Assembly (NCBI RefSeq): GCF_000321225.1
Contig: NW_004452128.1
Location: forward strand, 114,623 to 178,622
From: Odobenus rosmarus divergens
Taxonomy: Eukaryota > Chordata > Mammalia > Carnivora > Odobenidae
DNA: 64,000 nucleotides
Direction of reading: 5' to 3'
The translations under genes and the position numbers were made by a program. The notes below the pieces were generated by a model. The model was not told the DNA's origin. It ran no database searches and saw only the letters and a program-made list of their open reading frames with translations. Shown in pieces: positions 44,343 through 56,520 of the stretch; position 1 is the first letter of the stretch, and the number at the start of each line of letters is the position of its first letter.

Positions 44343-45518
44343 ACACACAGGTAGTTGGGAAGCTGTAACTCTGTAAGTTTGGGTCCCATCTGGAAACCCT
44401 TTCCACTATACCACATGGCCTCAGCATATGCCAGAAGACTGGAGATGGTTTTTCAGCTGGAACAGTGCAGGCCTGCTTGCTCTGGGTTGTTGACGGACCC
44501 TCACTGGTCCTCAGCCAAGGCTCTGTCACTCGCCACGTCTTCTGGGAGGAGTATCTTCTCCTGGAGGGAGAGGGTTGAGAGAAGGGGACGTGTAGCCCCC
44601 AGGACAAGGACCCAAGTTGTCAGCCTTCTTTTGGACACTGCTGCCCATCTACAAGGGGTGGAAAGGGCTTTCATGATAGGAATCTGGATTATGCCCAGGT
44701 TTCAGATCCTGTCTCTTCCCAGCCACAGGATCAGAGGGTTCCAGCAAAGTACCTCATGTCCTGGAAACAGGAGGAAAATTAATATCTCGTGTTCTATGAT
44801 GCCCTGTGCTGGAGAAGCCTTGACTCAAGAAAAGGGAGTTGGTCCATTCACTCAACAAAGACACTGAGTGCCTCCCATGGAGCAGACATTAGGTGTACTG
44901 TGGGAACAAGGTAATGATGGGACTCAGAGAGGCATCAGAGAACTTGGCCACAGACCATGGGGATTCTGTATTGACTTACTGAAGTGGTAGAGGAGGCTGG
45001 GCTTCTGAGGGACACTAGAGAACTCTTTTGTCCCTACATATTGTACCCACTAACCTGATGTTTGGCTATTAGAGATTAATTCCTTTGGACATGAAAGACT
45101 TTTAAGATGTTGAGACTCTCAGAAAAGTCCTAATGTCATCAGGGAAAGCTAACACCATGAGCCACAGCTACTTGAGAGTTAGTGTTAGCAGATGCCTGAG
45201 CAAGAGTATACAGGATGTGTGCTAAAATGAAAGAACACCAGGAGCAGCCAGGGCCCAAGGAGGAACAGGGGTTGCTCAGAACAAGACTGTTGGTGGTGTG
45301 ATCTGCACAGCACTGACCCTCCCTCACCCTTCATTTCTGGAAGTAGCCCAACCTTGTTTGGCAACACCTCCCTCTTCCTCCTTGTTGCCACATCTGTGCT
45401 TTTGTTCAGGTCTCCAGTCTTTGGGGAGAGTATTCCATCTGCTGCTAAAGAGTAAACCTGATTGACTTGTTCCAGTTAAGGTTGGTCCATTTTCCTTGCA
45501 AAGGACTGAGTTAAGGAT
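44343..45518. other. No recognised gene, between the two duplicated blocks
   Basis: About 1.2 kb of non-duplicated sequence. 44846-44950 looks like an antisense L2 end ('ccattcactcaacaaagaca', 'tgcctcccatggagcagaca'). A 170-codon plus frame at 44355-44867 has no domain. Confidence 0.4.
44846..44950 (-). mobile_element. L2 LINE 3'-end fragment
   Basis: 'ccattcactcaacaaagaca', 'gagtgcctcccatggagcag' and the following 'gggaacaaggtaatgatggg' follow the reverse complement of the L2 end. Diverged. Confidence 0.5.
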
Positions 45519-45772
45519 GAACAAAAAGTTTGACTCTCTCATGAATAAGAGGAAACTCCTCCTGCACAACTGCTTTGAGCTGGGTCTTTTCCTGCCTTTG
45601 GACTTGAACTGAAACACAGGTTCTTCTAGGGTCTTGAGCCTACCAACTTTTGGATAGGACTTCAGCTCTCCTGGATCTCCAGTTTGCCAAATGTAGATCA
45701 TGGAACTTCTCAGCCTCCATAATTGCATGAGCCAATTTCTTATAATAAATCCCCCCTTTCTTTCTCTCTCTC

Positions 45773-45808
<36 letters not shown>

Positions 45809-45814
45809 CACTGT
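45519..45814 (+). repeat. Exact second copy of part of the LTR (44002-44303)
   Basis: Base-by-base comparison shows identity with 44002-44303 except for about three fewer CA units in the microsatellite. The spacing is 1,517 bp and the orientation the same. The left junction falls inside the LTR with no TSD. The right end stops at 'actgt', where copy 1 continues 'tggttctgttac' and copy 2 continues 'gtgtgtgggac'. The 205-codon minus frame at 45324-45941 runs through this block and is an artefact. Confidence 0.97.
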
Positions 45815-46104
45815 GTGTGTGGGACTCAGGTCTGGCCAGTGAGATACTGGAGGGTGGGGCAGGGGCCATTTCCCAGGGACTATGGGCAAGTTTCCTTGCT
45901 TTTGAAGGGAGATGGGGAGAAGACCATGCCTCCTCTTCCACTGGGCATTGATGCAGCTGGGTGAGAAGTAGAGCAGGAAAGAAAGACCCCAGAGCCTGTC
46001 ACCGTGGCTCTGCTGAGTCAGAGAACCCTGGAGCCACCTCAGCCAGCACCCTGGTTACATGGAGAATGCATCTCTTCATTGTTTACACCATGTAGAACTT
46101 GGTG

Positions 46105-46290
46105 AGCATCCACCCATTTATTGAACAATTGTTTTATGAACACCTGCTATGTGTCCAGAATTGTGTATATTCTGGCAGTGGAAAAAGAATATTAAACAAT
46201 AAACATGATAAATAAGAAACGGGAATAGTAGGTGAGTGTAAATAGGGTGGTCAGGGGAAGCCTTGTGGGGAAGGTGACTTTCAAGTCCAA
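46105..46290 (-). mobile_element. L2-like LINE 3' region
   Basis: 'cacccatttattgaacaatt', 'cacctgctatgtgtccagaa' and 'agggtggtcaggggaagcct' fit antisense L2. Confidence 0.55.
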
Positions 46291-46385
46291 AGCAGCATAA
46301 TGAATTCCCTCCGTGAAGGCTAATGAAATAAGACTATCTAAAATGAATGATTTGAGCTCTTTCTAGCAAAGTTTCCTTCTAAATA

Positions 46386-46595
46386 AGTGGTTCTCAGCTG
46401 TGGGTGATTGGCCTTCCCCTCCCAGGGACATCTGGCAATATCCCCAGACATTTGTGATCATCAGGACCAAAGGAGATACTGTTGGCATCTAGAGGGTGGA
46501 GCCCAGGGACGCAGCTAAATACCCTACAAGGCATGGGACAAAACCATCGGCGCCCAAGTATGAATAGCGCTGAGGTTGGGAGCCCTGGTCTAGAC
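46386..46595 (+). mobile_element. MER20-like hAT-Charlie element
   Basis: Starts 'agtggttctcagctgtgggt', passes 'cagggacatctggcaatatc' and 'ctgttggcatctagagggtg', and ends near 'gctgaggttgggagccctgg'. About 210 bp, non-autonomous and lacking transposase. Confidence 0.8.
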
Positions 46596-47932
46596 AAGCA
46601 GACCAGCTTTTGCAACAAACACTGGGAAACCAAGGTGCATCCATCTGTCCCTTCCCTGGCAGCTTGGGCTGAAGGGTAGACCACACAGAGCTCAGCAGGA
46701 GCAGATGGGAACGCCTGGTGCACTCGGACCCTGCAGCTGGGCACATTTCGCTGACATGGGGTAAGAAAGAGGAAGATGATGATTTGCACTAACTGCTGCA
46801 TCCTACTGCCAAATCACAAGGGAAGGAGAAGGAAACACATCCCGAGAAACTGTTTATGGAGCAGGAAGGGTTTAGTGACTTTGCTGCTCAGATTACCATT
46901 CAGATATCAGTTTCATCATCACCGACCTCCAATTTCCTGTTTTGCTTATCTTAGAATTACTTTTTTTATGTTTGCACAGCCCATATGGCTTTGGCTTCAA
47001 GTTGATTAGATATGGAACTGGTTTATAATGGATTAGAATGCAGGATTTGTTTGCTTTGTAATATTTTAAGAAAGAAATGAAAGAAGCTGCAATGATGGAG
47101 AGAGATATTATATATTTACAGTCTTATTCTTTTTTCATTACCGGAAAAGACAACTATTTAGGAATGTGGATTATGGCTCTTGGTCACTTTTTGATTTGTG
47201 TTTCACTTTAGGGTTTTCCTGAGTTACAAATCCCTGCAGATTTGTGGGACTTACGAGGTACACTTGCACATTTTTTTTTCTTTTGGCCTTTTTCCTTTTT
47301 TTCTTCTCTGCCTGGAGTTGGTTTTCTTTCCCCTTCATTTCTATTTCCCTCTAAGCCAATCTGTGCACCACCTTTTCCTGTGTCACCTATACATTGTTCG
47401 AATTAGTCCTGTGAAACCAATGGCTTGTTGTCCTGGTTGTTAAACACTGATTTACTCTGCATTGACACTCAGTATCTGGACATCCTATTTCAGCTCATTT
47501 TTGGTAAATGTATTTTTTCTTGATCATTTCAAGGTACCACGTGAAGCCACATCCTGCCTTTTGTTAGATGCCTGGAACAGCACCATACGCTGTGCATGGC
47601 TTTGCAGGGAAACAGAGGAAGGCTGCACGCGCTCGTCCTGTGGCAAGGAGACCATCAAGGCAGGTCTATACACCCTAGTGGCTGAGAAGATGGCCTGCTT
47701 TTGGGACCAGGACTGAGAGCTTAGGCTTCTGGGGCTTTCTGGGTCTCAAGGTTAGAGGTCTTTGGCATATTTCAACATAATTAACTTCAGGAATCCCTTG
47801 TCATTGCTAGAAACAGTATGTGTAGCCATGGGCCAAGAACTTGGGATCTAGGATTTTTTGGTCTGATCGCCCTGGGTCCCCACTTCAAGCAATATAACCA
47901 CACCAAAATTTGTGGGACTTGGCAGGCAGTTG
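46596..47932. other. No recognised gene; part may be conserved
   Basis: About 1.3 kb free of recognised repeats. 46820-47180 is transposon-free, with AT-rich motif clusters ('cagattaccattcagatatc', 'gttgattagatatgg'). No supported coding frame. Confidence 0.35.
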
Positions 47933-48352
47933 TTGTGGGTTGTGTTCCCCAAAAAGCTATGTTCAAGTCCTAACCCCTAGGACCTGTGAATGTGACCTTA
48001 TTTGGAAATAGGTCTTTTCAGATGTAATTAAGATTAAACTACAAGAAAAGGGGACTGGACACAGACAGCACCACGTGAGGCACAGACACAGAAGGAAGAC
48101 GGATGGTCATGTCACAACAGAGGTAGACTGGAGCTATCCAGCTACAAGCTGAGGAACTCTGAGGATTGCCAGCACCCACCAGAAATTAGGAGAGAGACAT
48201 GGAGCAGACTCTGAGTCCCCAGGAAGGAGTCAGTCCTGCCAACACCTTGATCTTGGACCTCTGGCCTCCAGAAGTATGAGAGAATACATTACTGTATTAA
48301 ACCTTCTTATTGGTGGCACTTTGGTATGGCAGGCCTAGGAAACTAATATAGG
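47933..48352 (+). mobile_element. MLT1-type MaLR LTR
   Basis: Near full length in sense: 'gttgttgtgggttgtgttcc', 'aagtcctaacccctaggacc', 'tgaccttatttggaaatagg', 'acaccttgatcttggacctc', ending 'ggcctaggaaactaatatag'. Confidence 0.93.
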
Positions 48353-48451
48353 AGCTCATTAAGAGCAACAGAGGATTCTTCCACTTCCAATTTCTAGGAG
48401 AAGCTGAGAGCCAAATGTATTTACCCCACATAACGAAATTGAAGCTATTTT

Positions 48452-48662
48452 GGGTGCCTGGGTGGCTCAGTCGTTAAGCGTCTGCCTTCGGCTCAGGTCA
48501 TGATCCCAGGGTCCTGGGATCGAGTCCTGCATCGGGCTCCCTGCTCAGCGGGAGGCCTGCTTCTCCCTCTCCCACTCCCCCTGCTTGTGTTCCTGCTCTC
48601 GCTGTGTCTCTCTCTGTCAAATAAATAAATAAAATCTTAAAAAAAAAGAAAGAAAAGAAAAA
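48452..48662 (+). mobile_element. SINEC, young-looking copy
   Basis: Close to the consensus throughout, with a long A-rich tail interrupted by G. The perfect 17-bp TSD gaaattgaagctatttt is at 48435-48451 and 48663-48679. Confidence 0.98.
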
Positions 48663-48679
48663 GAAATTGAAGCTATTTT

Positions 48680-49919
48680 AAAAACTGTGGGAAAATTTAT
48701 CAGCACTAGCCAAATGGATTCCATGAATTAGTCAATAAAGACAGTGGGGGTTAGAATACAGGTATTTGTATTTTTAATTAAAACAAAGATCTAAGGAAGG
48801 CACAGATACAGCTTTTACTTTCGATTTGATCCCTGGTGTTTACTAGTTAAGCTGGAGAACTGGTCAATGTGGACGGGGGCATGCAGATGAACTTTGAATT
48901 CTTGTTTTGCCACTGCCATTGGAACCAACTGTTTTTTTACTCGTTCATTGGAAAACCCCTCTTGGGTAGCACCTTTTCTCTTGCTTCTCACAATTCAGCC
49001 TTGATGCAGAAGCTGAGAATAAATTAGTTGATAGTAAATAACCTCTACTCAGTCCCCGTGCAGCCCCCTTGGAGTGGAGAGAGCATCCAGCTCTCTTTTG
49101 TGTTAATCACAGGAATACACTGGCTGCTGGACATAGCTGTCCCTAGAAATAGTTCTATCTCCAGCCCTCAGTTTGTTGAGAAGTCACCCCCTTATATATA
49201 AAAGGCAGAAAGAAACAAAAATAGTATTTCTGCCTCAGGCATGAGTCTAGGACCGTGGAGCATTGTTAAGTTCCATGTCAGTGCCTTAAATCTCCACAGC
49301 CAGGGCCCACTTTGATGGCAGTGGGTGGCCCCCATAGCAAGCTGACAGTGCCATATTGGTTCATCAGGAGCCACTGTATCAATGGGCTCCTTAGCCTGGT
49401 CAGTTAGGTTGTAGCAATGATATATGTGGATACCTGCAGACTGTGTGGGCTACTTTGAGCTACTTGGGTGCATTAGTTTCAGGGCTTCTAACACCCTGTC
49501 AACAAAAGGCTAGTACACTTTGGATGGATGACAAGTGTCTACTAGGCACCTGAGAAACGTGCTAACCCTGGCATCAAGGGGGCATCCTTAGGGATTTGCT
49601 CCAATGCTGTGGAAGCCCTTACAGAGATACTTTAGGTGGCCTCACACTGTAGGTATGTATTTCTTGGAGTTGTTGGATGGGAAAGAATCCAGTAGAGGGG
49701 ACGAGTGAGTGGTCTATGTGGGGGGCAGAGGAGAGGGAGAGGCAATAGATATGATATGATAAAAAACAAATGCTTCACAATTCCAGTTAGCTCATCCAAG
49801 CAGCTGGTCAGACCTACATGATAACAGAGGACAGAGCTACCTGTATTAATCAATCCTGTGGTTTGGCAAATAAATACGATTGGCAACCAAGGAGCACCAC
49901 ACATTAAAAGGAAAAATGG
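48680..49919. other. No recognised gene
   Basis: About 1.2 kb. Minus frames at 49192-49374 and 49632-49904 have no recognisable domain. Part may be an old LTR element, but I cannot support it. Confidence 0.35.
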
Positions 49920-50721
49920 CCCCGAATAGGAGGACCAAGATGGTTAACAGAATAATTGAAGCCAAAGAAAGCACAAACTAGGCACCAGATAAGAACTCAA
50001 AACAAAAACAAAATTCTTACCCAAAACTCTAATAAGAAACTTGGAAAAATTTTAGAAGCTTTCTATAAAATGGAAGAATTTTTTAATATTAAAAATATTA
50101 TTGAAATGAAATCTCTAATAAAAGACGGGGGAGAAAAAAGTAAAGGCACTCTTTCAGAATAAAAAAAATGGAAAATCAGGAAGAAAGTGTAAATGACAGG
50201 GAGACTAACTCAGTAAGTCCTGTATTTCATCAGATGGCAATTCCAAAAACACAGAAAAAGAAAAGTTAAAGGAGGAAATATTCATAAGGAAATAGTCGCT
50301 TGGAATTCCCAGAGCTTAAAAAAAAAAATCTACCAGAGCTAGAGAGAAACACAGGCTCAGCTAGAAAGTGCTCTAATGTTGGGCACGTTGAAAGGGTCAA
50401 GTCTCACACCTAGACTCATCCTTGTAAAATTTCCAAACAACCTAACATAAAGAGAAGACCCTAAAAACTCAGAGAGCAGCTGTGTACAAAGAGACTAGAA
50501 TCAAATTTGCACTGGATTTCTCATCAGCAACCTCAGGTGTTAGAAAACAGTGGGAGTAATGCCTTCACATTGCTGAAGGAAAGTGATTTCAAACAGAATT
50601 TTAACCTGTCGATCAAATGAGAAGGCAAAATAAAGACATTTCATATCTGAAAAGACTCAGAAATTTTACCTTCGTATAATCTGCTGGAAAAATTACTTAA
50701 GGATATGCTGCAGCAAAATAA
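49920..50721 (+). mobile_element. Old L1/HAL1-like fragment (ORF1 region)
   Basis: A-rich sense strand with 'cacacctagactcatccttg', 'aaagagaagaccctaaaaac', 'atgccttcacattgctgaag' and 'aaaataaagacatttcatat', the order of an old L1 or HAL1 ORF1. Multiple stops; no coding capacity. Confidence 0.65.
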
Positions 50722-50925
50722 TGACAGTAATTGCCAGCACTTATTGAGGGCTTACTAAATGCCAGGCACTATTTTAAACACTTTACATGCATAATTTCAC
50801 CCTTACAATGACCCTGAGTTTGGTTACCATATTTATCATCATAATCCCCATTCTGTGTATAAAGAAACAGGCATAGAAAAATTCGTTAACTTGTCCAGGG
50901 TCATGCAAATACTATGTGGAGGCCA
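50722..50925 (-). mobile_element. MIR SINE
   Basis: 'agcacttattgagggcttac', 'taaatgccaggcactatttt', 'ttacatgcataatttcaccc' and 'aacttgtccagggtcatgca' match antisense MIR. Confidence 0.85.
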
Positions 50926-51174
50926 TGGGAGGTGCACTGGGTTGGCTGGTTGGCTCCAGCCTGGCCCTTACCCACCACGACGCACTGACTCTCAGAGCTA
51001 GAAAGAATCCAAGGAAGGGAAGGGAAGTCTGCAGACCTAAGTGACCCTCACCCAGGAGGAAATGGAGAAGACATGTCAGGATGAGAGTCACTCAGTGGAT
51101 CTGGGAAGCAAGCATTCCAACCTAGAACAAGAACAGACTGGAAGTATGACTCTACGGTGAAACTAGATTTTCTT

Positions 51175-51372
51175 TTTTTTTTTTTTTAAAGATTTTATTT
51201 ATTTATTTGAGAGAGAGAATGAGAGACACAGAGCACGAGAGGGAAGAGGGTCAGAGGGAGAAGCAGACTCCCCGCTGAGCAGGGAGCCCAATGTGGGACT
51301 CGATCCCAGGACTCCAGGATCATGACCTGAGCCGAAGGCAGTCGCTTAACCAACTGAGCCACCCAGGTGCCT
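51175..51372 (-). mobile_element. SINEC
   Basis: A long T-tail and a full body; the head ends 'acccaggtgcct'. The perfect 16-bp TSD gaaactagattttctt is at 51159-51174 and 51373-51388. Confidence 0.97.
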
Positions 51373-51388
51373 GAAACTAGATTTTCTT

Positions 51389-51935
51389 AACAAGTATGTG
51401 ATTGAGAAAGCTGGATGATCTTACAATGGGGTGAAGGAACATGCTTCTCCTGTGAATAAGTGTTTAAAAAGACAGTTAAAAACCCATCAAAACCAAGAAC
51501 CATAGAAGGATGTCATGGTTCAAATGTGGAGCAAACTGAAGTAGGGGCATGATTGGAACTATTGATGAGGGGTAAGAAGAGAGAAGCCAATTGACCCTGA
51601 CACCTGGCTCAGTCTCCCTGGAGGGGCCCAGGTGGGTGGCAAAGGGTGGCATTTCCTTCTCCATGGTTGAGTCACATCACATGGTTCAGAGATCAATATT
51701 TGCATAATGATGGCATTGTAAACACTCTATATTGGGTTTGGGATTTGAAAACCAATTTTTAGACCAAACTGTCAGTTATTGATCTAAATAGAATGCAGAT
51801 GATCAAAGCTTGACTTCGCTGAAAGAAAGGGAAGAGATGGAATGAAGTAGAGAACCACATTTCTTCATCATAATGATGCAAAGTCCAATATTGTCCAAGT
51901 TGATGGGTCAAGAGGTTTTAATGCATTGTTGAAAG
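51389..51935. other. No recognised feature
   Basis: About 550 bp between a SINEC and a MER20-like element. No supported frame. Confidence 0.45.
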
Positions 51936-52158
51936 CAGGGTTTCTCAACCTTGGCACTGTTGTGATTTGGCTGGATAAGTCTCTATTGTGGGGACTGTCC
52001 CATGCACCTTGAGATGTTTGGCAGCATTGCTAGTCTCTACTCACTAGACCTCAATAACACTTCCAAGTTGTAACAGCCAAAACCTGTCTCCAGGCATTGC
52101 CAAATGCCCCCTCCAACACACCCAGGGGGATTGTCCCTCTTTGAGAACTGCTGGTTTA
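51936..52158 (-). mobile_element. MER20-like hAT-Charlie element
   Basis: Begins 'cagggtttctcaaccttggc' and ends 'tttgagaactgctggttt', with inner 'tctccaggcattgccaaatg'. Full length at about 220 bp. Opposite in strand to the copy at 46386. Confidence 0.85.
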
Positions 52159-53054
52159 GAGTTATAAATATAATCGTAGAAGAACTCAAAGTGAGATAAA
52201 GTTAACAAAAATTGGGAGAAGATGGAGGTGTTGCAGGTTATAGATAAGCTAAATCACTCATCTCTCATAGCTATGTTGTAAGATTTTGGTCTAAAGTTGA
52301 TAAATCAAGAAAGGCACTATAATTTTCATGGGACATTTTGAAAATTATGTGTGATAAAGTAAAAAATGAGGCTCCTGGTAGCTAGGCTGTGTGAGGAGAC
52401 AGAATGGAGACAGAAGCCCACAATTTGCAGAACCATGCTATGACTATGAACAATAGACTGTCCTAAACCGTGACATGCAAGACACACCAATTTCATTCAG
52501 GTCTGTGTTCTTAACAAGACCATGGATGCATTGTTCTGGCAAGTTGACTAGTTGACAAATTGACTCTCTCTCAAGACTCCTCCTGTAATGGGCCTATGGA
52601 TGGGTCCTTGCTAGTTCCTACGATTTTACTCCTCCTGACTCCCCCACCTGAGGTGTTCTACAGTTTCCCTCTGTGTTCTCCACTCCAAGCTAACCCACCT
52701 AGCTCTGTCTGCCCATACATATGTTCCTGGTGGGTCTTGGGGTGGCGAGCTTTAACATACGACACTTAATTTAAAATGCAAAAGCTGGCCCTGTGGGTTA
52801 CCTTTGTTCTGGCCTGCCCAAAATATCTATCTGGCAATAGGGATATTGGATTTGATTCAGAAGCAGCACAAGGGGGTAAAGTTTGGCTTGAGAGGATGTT
52901 CCTAGTTCCTTTATCACTGCTGTCTTTATCCCGTTCCAAGGGCCAGCCTGGAGGGCCCAGCTTTAAGAAGCAGTGAATCCAAGATCCCTCTGCTTTTGGA
53001 GAGGGGAGCCTTCTATTTGTCCTGAGTCCTAAGAGTCCTGCACTAGAAAGGACT
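52159..53054. other. No recognised feature
   Basis: About 900 bp with no recognised repeat. Short overlapping frames at 52560-53062 are unsupported. Confidence 0.45.
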
Positions 53055-53180
53055 CTTAACATGCTTTGCGCATTTGATTTTTACAGTAACAAGTATGGTG
53101 TTCCTCATTGCGTCGGAGGAGAAGGTGAAGCTGAGAGAGGTTCAGTGACTTGCCCAGGCCTCCTGTCCAGGAAGTAGCCA
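53055..53180 (-). mobile_element. MIR fragment
   Basis: 'tgatttttacagtaacaagt' followed by 'gaagctgagagaggttcagt' and 'gacttgcccaggcctcctgt' fits antisense MIR. Diverged. Confidence 0.55.
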
Positions 53181-56175
53181 CTGGGTCTTTCTATGTCCAG
53201 TGTGGGTGCCTCTGTTCTCCCCGGGCCAGCCTGGGTTGGGGATGACATGTGGGGATGAGGTGAGATCAGTCCAGCGTGGGTCCAAGGAGGCCAGGGGTGG
53301 AAATGGATGTGCCAAGGGCCAGTGGGGACCCTGTTCTCGGGAAGGGATATTTGCACCTGGCCCTGCACCCCTGTCACTCAGGGCCTCATGGCCACCATCT
53401 TGATATGTGCCCTGGGAGCCATGAGCTAAGTTGTCACCAGCAAGGACCTGCTTCCCCATCCTTCCTTCCCATACCCGCTTTCCCTCAGCGTCTTGTTTTC
53501 TCAAGGGCCCCTGCAAACAGCCTGAGATAATGATGCAGTTCTCCAGAGGCTGATGTCTTCCGGGACCAAGATGTCAGGTCCCTGGATCTTCCTCCCTTCC
53601 CCTTAGCTTCTGCCCTTTTTGGGGAAAAAAAATTAAAACAACCCAGAGCCCCAATATGGTTATTATTCAGATAATTCCCACCAGAACACTCATGGTTCTT
53701 TTGTCTCTGCCTCCATCAGCCCTGTGCCTGCATTGCCCGGGTGGCTGGAGGGAACCCGGCTCCCTGGCTTGAGGGATCCAATGGAGGAGGGGAGCATCCT
53801 GGTGTCTGAGATTCCCCCACCACCATCCGTGTTTGTCATCATGGAGGCCAGCCCTTGAGTCCCAGGGAAGGCATGGCAGTGACTGCTGTCAGCCTGGCTG
53901 CCTGATTCCTTCAACTATCAGTTCCAGAAGCAGAAGGACCCCATTCTTCTTAGAAGTTTCTGGCGCCCAGACTCCATAAGAACCAGTCACTCATCTACTC
54001 GCATATATGAGTGCTGTCTGCTGAGGCCATGGGGCTATGAGTCTGTGGACTTTGTCATGCAGGAGTCACCCCTGCCAGCACATCTCCACGATGGAAGAGT
54101 GGGCAGAGAGTTGGTGGAGGGAACAGGACACACTGCAAAAACAGATGATTCCTGCAACAATTACCTTCTCCTTTTCCACATTAGGACCAGCTTGCCTTTT
54201 GTTGTTGTTTGAGAATTCCAGGGAAAGGTGAACTATTTGCAGGCTGATCAGATTCACTAAAGGATACGACCCCAAATGTGTCCATCTAAGGATGGAGACA
54301 AAGAAGCTATTTTTACTCCAGGTCAGGAAATGGTAAAAGGTACGACTTTCCTAAGCTCCCCACTCTTATCAATGGTAGCAGAAAGCTAACATTAGTCTTC
54401 TCGTTAATAGGCTTTTGCAACTCAAACAGCAACGCAGGTCAGCTTTGAATGTCAGCTGCTCAACCACCTCTGCTTCCCATCTTTCCCAAGAACCACGATG
54501 GAGACCAGATAAGACTTCTCCTTCCTTATCTGGGCCGCCTTATGCTCCTTACAGGCTGCCCTGTATCAGCTGGGGGCTCACTGCCCACCAGCTCTGGCCT
54601 CAGATCCAATGCCAGTAAGAGTGTGTTTTCAAGAGCTCAGGGCTCAAAGGATTGCTGTCCAGTGGAAAAGGCCATCTGGGTGACGGTGTTAAGACACGGA
54701 AACTTCTGGGAGCATTTCAATAGCTTTGGGGACGATTTGAAAAACCACTGGAACATTTGGATCCCCAGAGCATGGCTCGGGGACTGGCCGTACTCAGGCC
54801 GGCTCCCAGCCCTCCTTCCTCTGCAGCTGGTACCTGCTCTGTCTCCCCGCTTCCCTTTCACTCCCCACCCCCTCCCAGTTGGGTCCTGACCTCAGGCAGC
54901 AATGCTTGTCCTACATTCAGGAGTGTGGCTTCTCGCTCCTCCCGCCAGTCCACTCCTGAAAACTTGGGCTTTTCTCTTTTTTTCAGAGACACAGTTATTT
55001 TCTATCACCCAGGCCAGGATGCTAGATTGAGGTCTTGCCCCCAGGGCAGGTGCTCCTTGTGCTGGTGAGCTTCTAAACTATCCTCAGGAGAAGAGAGGCT
55101 TGGCCTTGCCTAGTATCGCCTTCCCTCTCTCTGGGTCTGGCGTTTTCCTCGAGAACTGTGGCCGGTAGCCTGCAGCCTGCAGCCTGCTATGGCCTTCTCC
55201 CAGCCCAGCTGCCCACCTCTCCGGATCCTGGGCTCTCTTCTGCTCCCAGGGCCCCTGCCAGGACTCCCCAGGACTGCCAGTGGTGGGTTGCCGGCCGGGA
55301 CTCCGGTCCCTCCCTGGCTCTGTGCACAATGAGCTCTGCTTCCAGGCTGGTGCCCCTCATCACCTGTCTGCCTGGGACACAGGGCTCAGCCCCCTCCACC
55401 CCCCTCCACCAGCCTGCCCTGCCCCAGCCACAGGTCGTGTCTGTCTCAAGACCCCACAGCTAGAGCTCCCCCACACACCCCATGTACTCCCAGGAAGAGC
55501 CACCAGCCCGCCCTGCGGGGAAAATGGTGCAGGCTCCTTGCTCAGCAGGTTGGAATTTCCCAAGAGGAGAGAGCTCCTCTTTGCCTTTGAAGAACAGCAC
55601 AACTTGGAATATTTGCATAGAATGCGGCGCCCTCAAGAAGATCTGTGTTCTCAAAGGCAACTGCTACTCCAGGGTTGACCGTAGGGTTCAGAGGGCGCCC
55701 GCCCACTGACCAGCCAGACATACGGACGCCATGCTGAGGTTCAGAGGGCACTTTGATGTCCTTTCCATGTCAGGGTGGGACACGTGCCCAGCTGCCAGCA
55801 CTACGTCTGCATGCGGCAGGCCCTCCCTAAGCATTGGTTGAATGGAGAAATGCCCAAGGGAGCGAAGAAGAAAAGGGGGAAGACAGATGGAGGAGAGGGA
55901 CAGGGCTTTTCCAAACCCGCCTCCCCAAAGCTTCCCGTGAAAAGCCGAGTAATTAGCCACCCGATGGAGCTGAGTCATATCCTGTAGGAAGTAAGCGTGT
56001 CTCTAACTGAGGGTATTGGGGGCAAATGCAGTCCTTCAGGGAAGAGGATGGGAGATTTCGGAGGGCACTGGTAGGTGTCCCCCTCAACCTCCTTTCCAGC
56101 TGGACCTCCTACCTCCCTCCCAGCCCCTCCTCTGATCCCAGGAGCAGGAACTGATGGAGAGGGTGCCCCTACCGT
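53181..56175. other. GC-richer single-copy stretch, no confirmed gene
   Basis: About 3 kb without recognised transposons, the most GC-rich part of the window. Many overlapping frames of 60-146 codons exist in several frames at once, as expected from GC-rich non-coding DNA. 54987-55064 has good acceptor and donor signals and one open frame (see findings). I see no promoter or CpG island strong enough to call. Confidence 0.4.
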
Positions 56176-56520
56176 ATCTGTTTGCTGAGGCTGCCGTAAC
56201 ACAGTGCCATAAAAAGGGAGTCTTCAACACAGAAATATAATGTTTTGCAGTCCTGGAGGCTGGAAGTCTGCAATCATGGAGTCAGCAGGGTTGGTTTCTT
56301 CCAAGACCTCTGTCCTGGGCTTACAGACACTGTCTTCTCCCTGTGTCCTCCCATGGTCGTCACTCTGTGCATGTCTGTGTCCAAGTTTCTCCTTTTTATA
56401 AGGACACCAATCAGTCCACACGAGGGGCCCTCCCTACTCCACTATGACTTCATCAGAACTAACCAGATCTGCAATGAGTCTATTCTTCAACATATGGATC
56501 TGGGGGAGGGACATGCTTCA
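56176..56520 (-). mobile_element. MLT1-type MaLR LTR
   Basis: Antisense order: 'gctgaggctgccgtaacaca', 'gttttgcagtcctggaggct', 'tataaggacaccaatcagtc', 'tcttcaacatatggatctgg'. Confidence 0.85.

Noticed and set aside
45324..45941. 205-codon minus-strand open frame
   Set aside because: It is made of the duplicated LTR block and its CA tract, and the same peptide appears at 43975-44298. No coding evidence.
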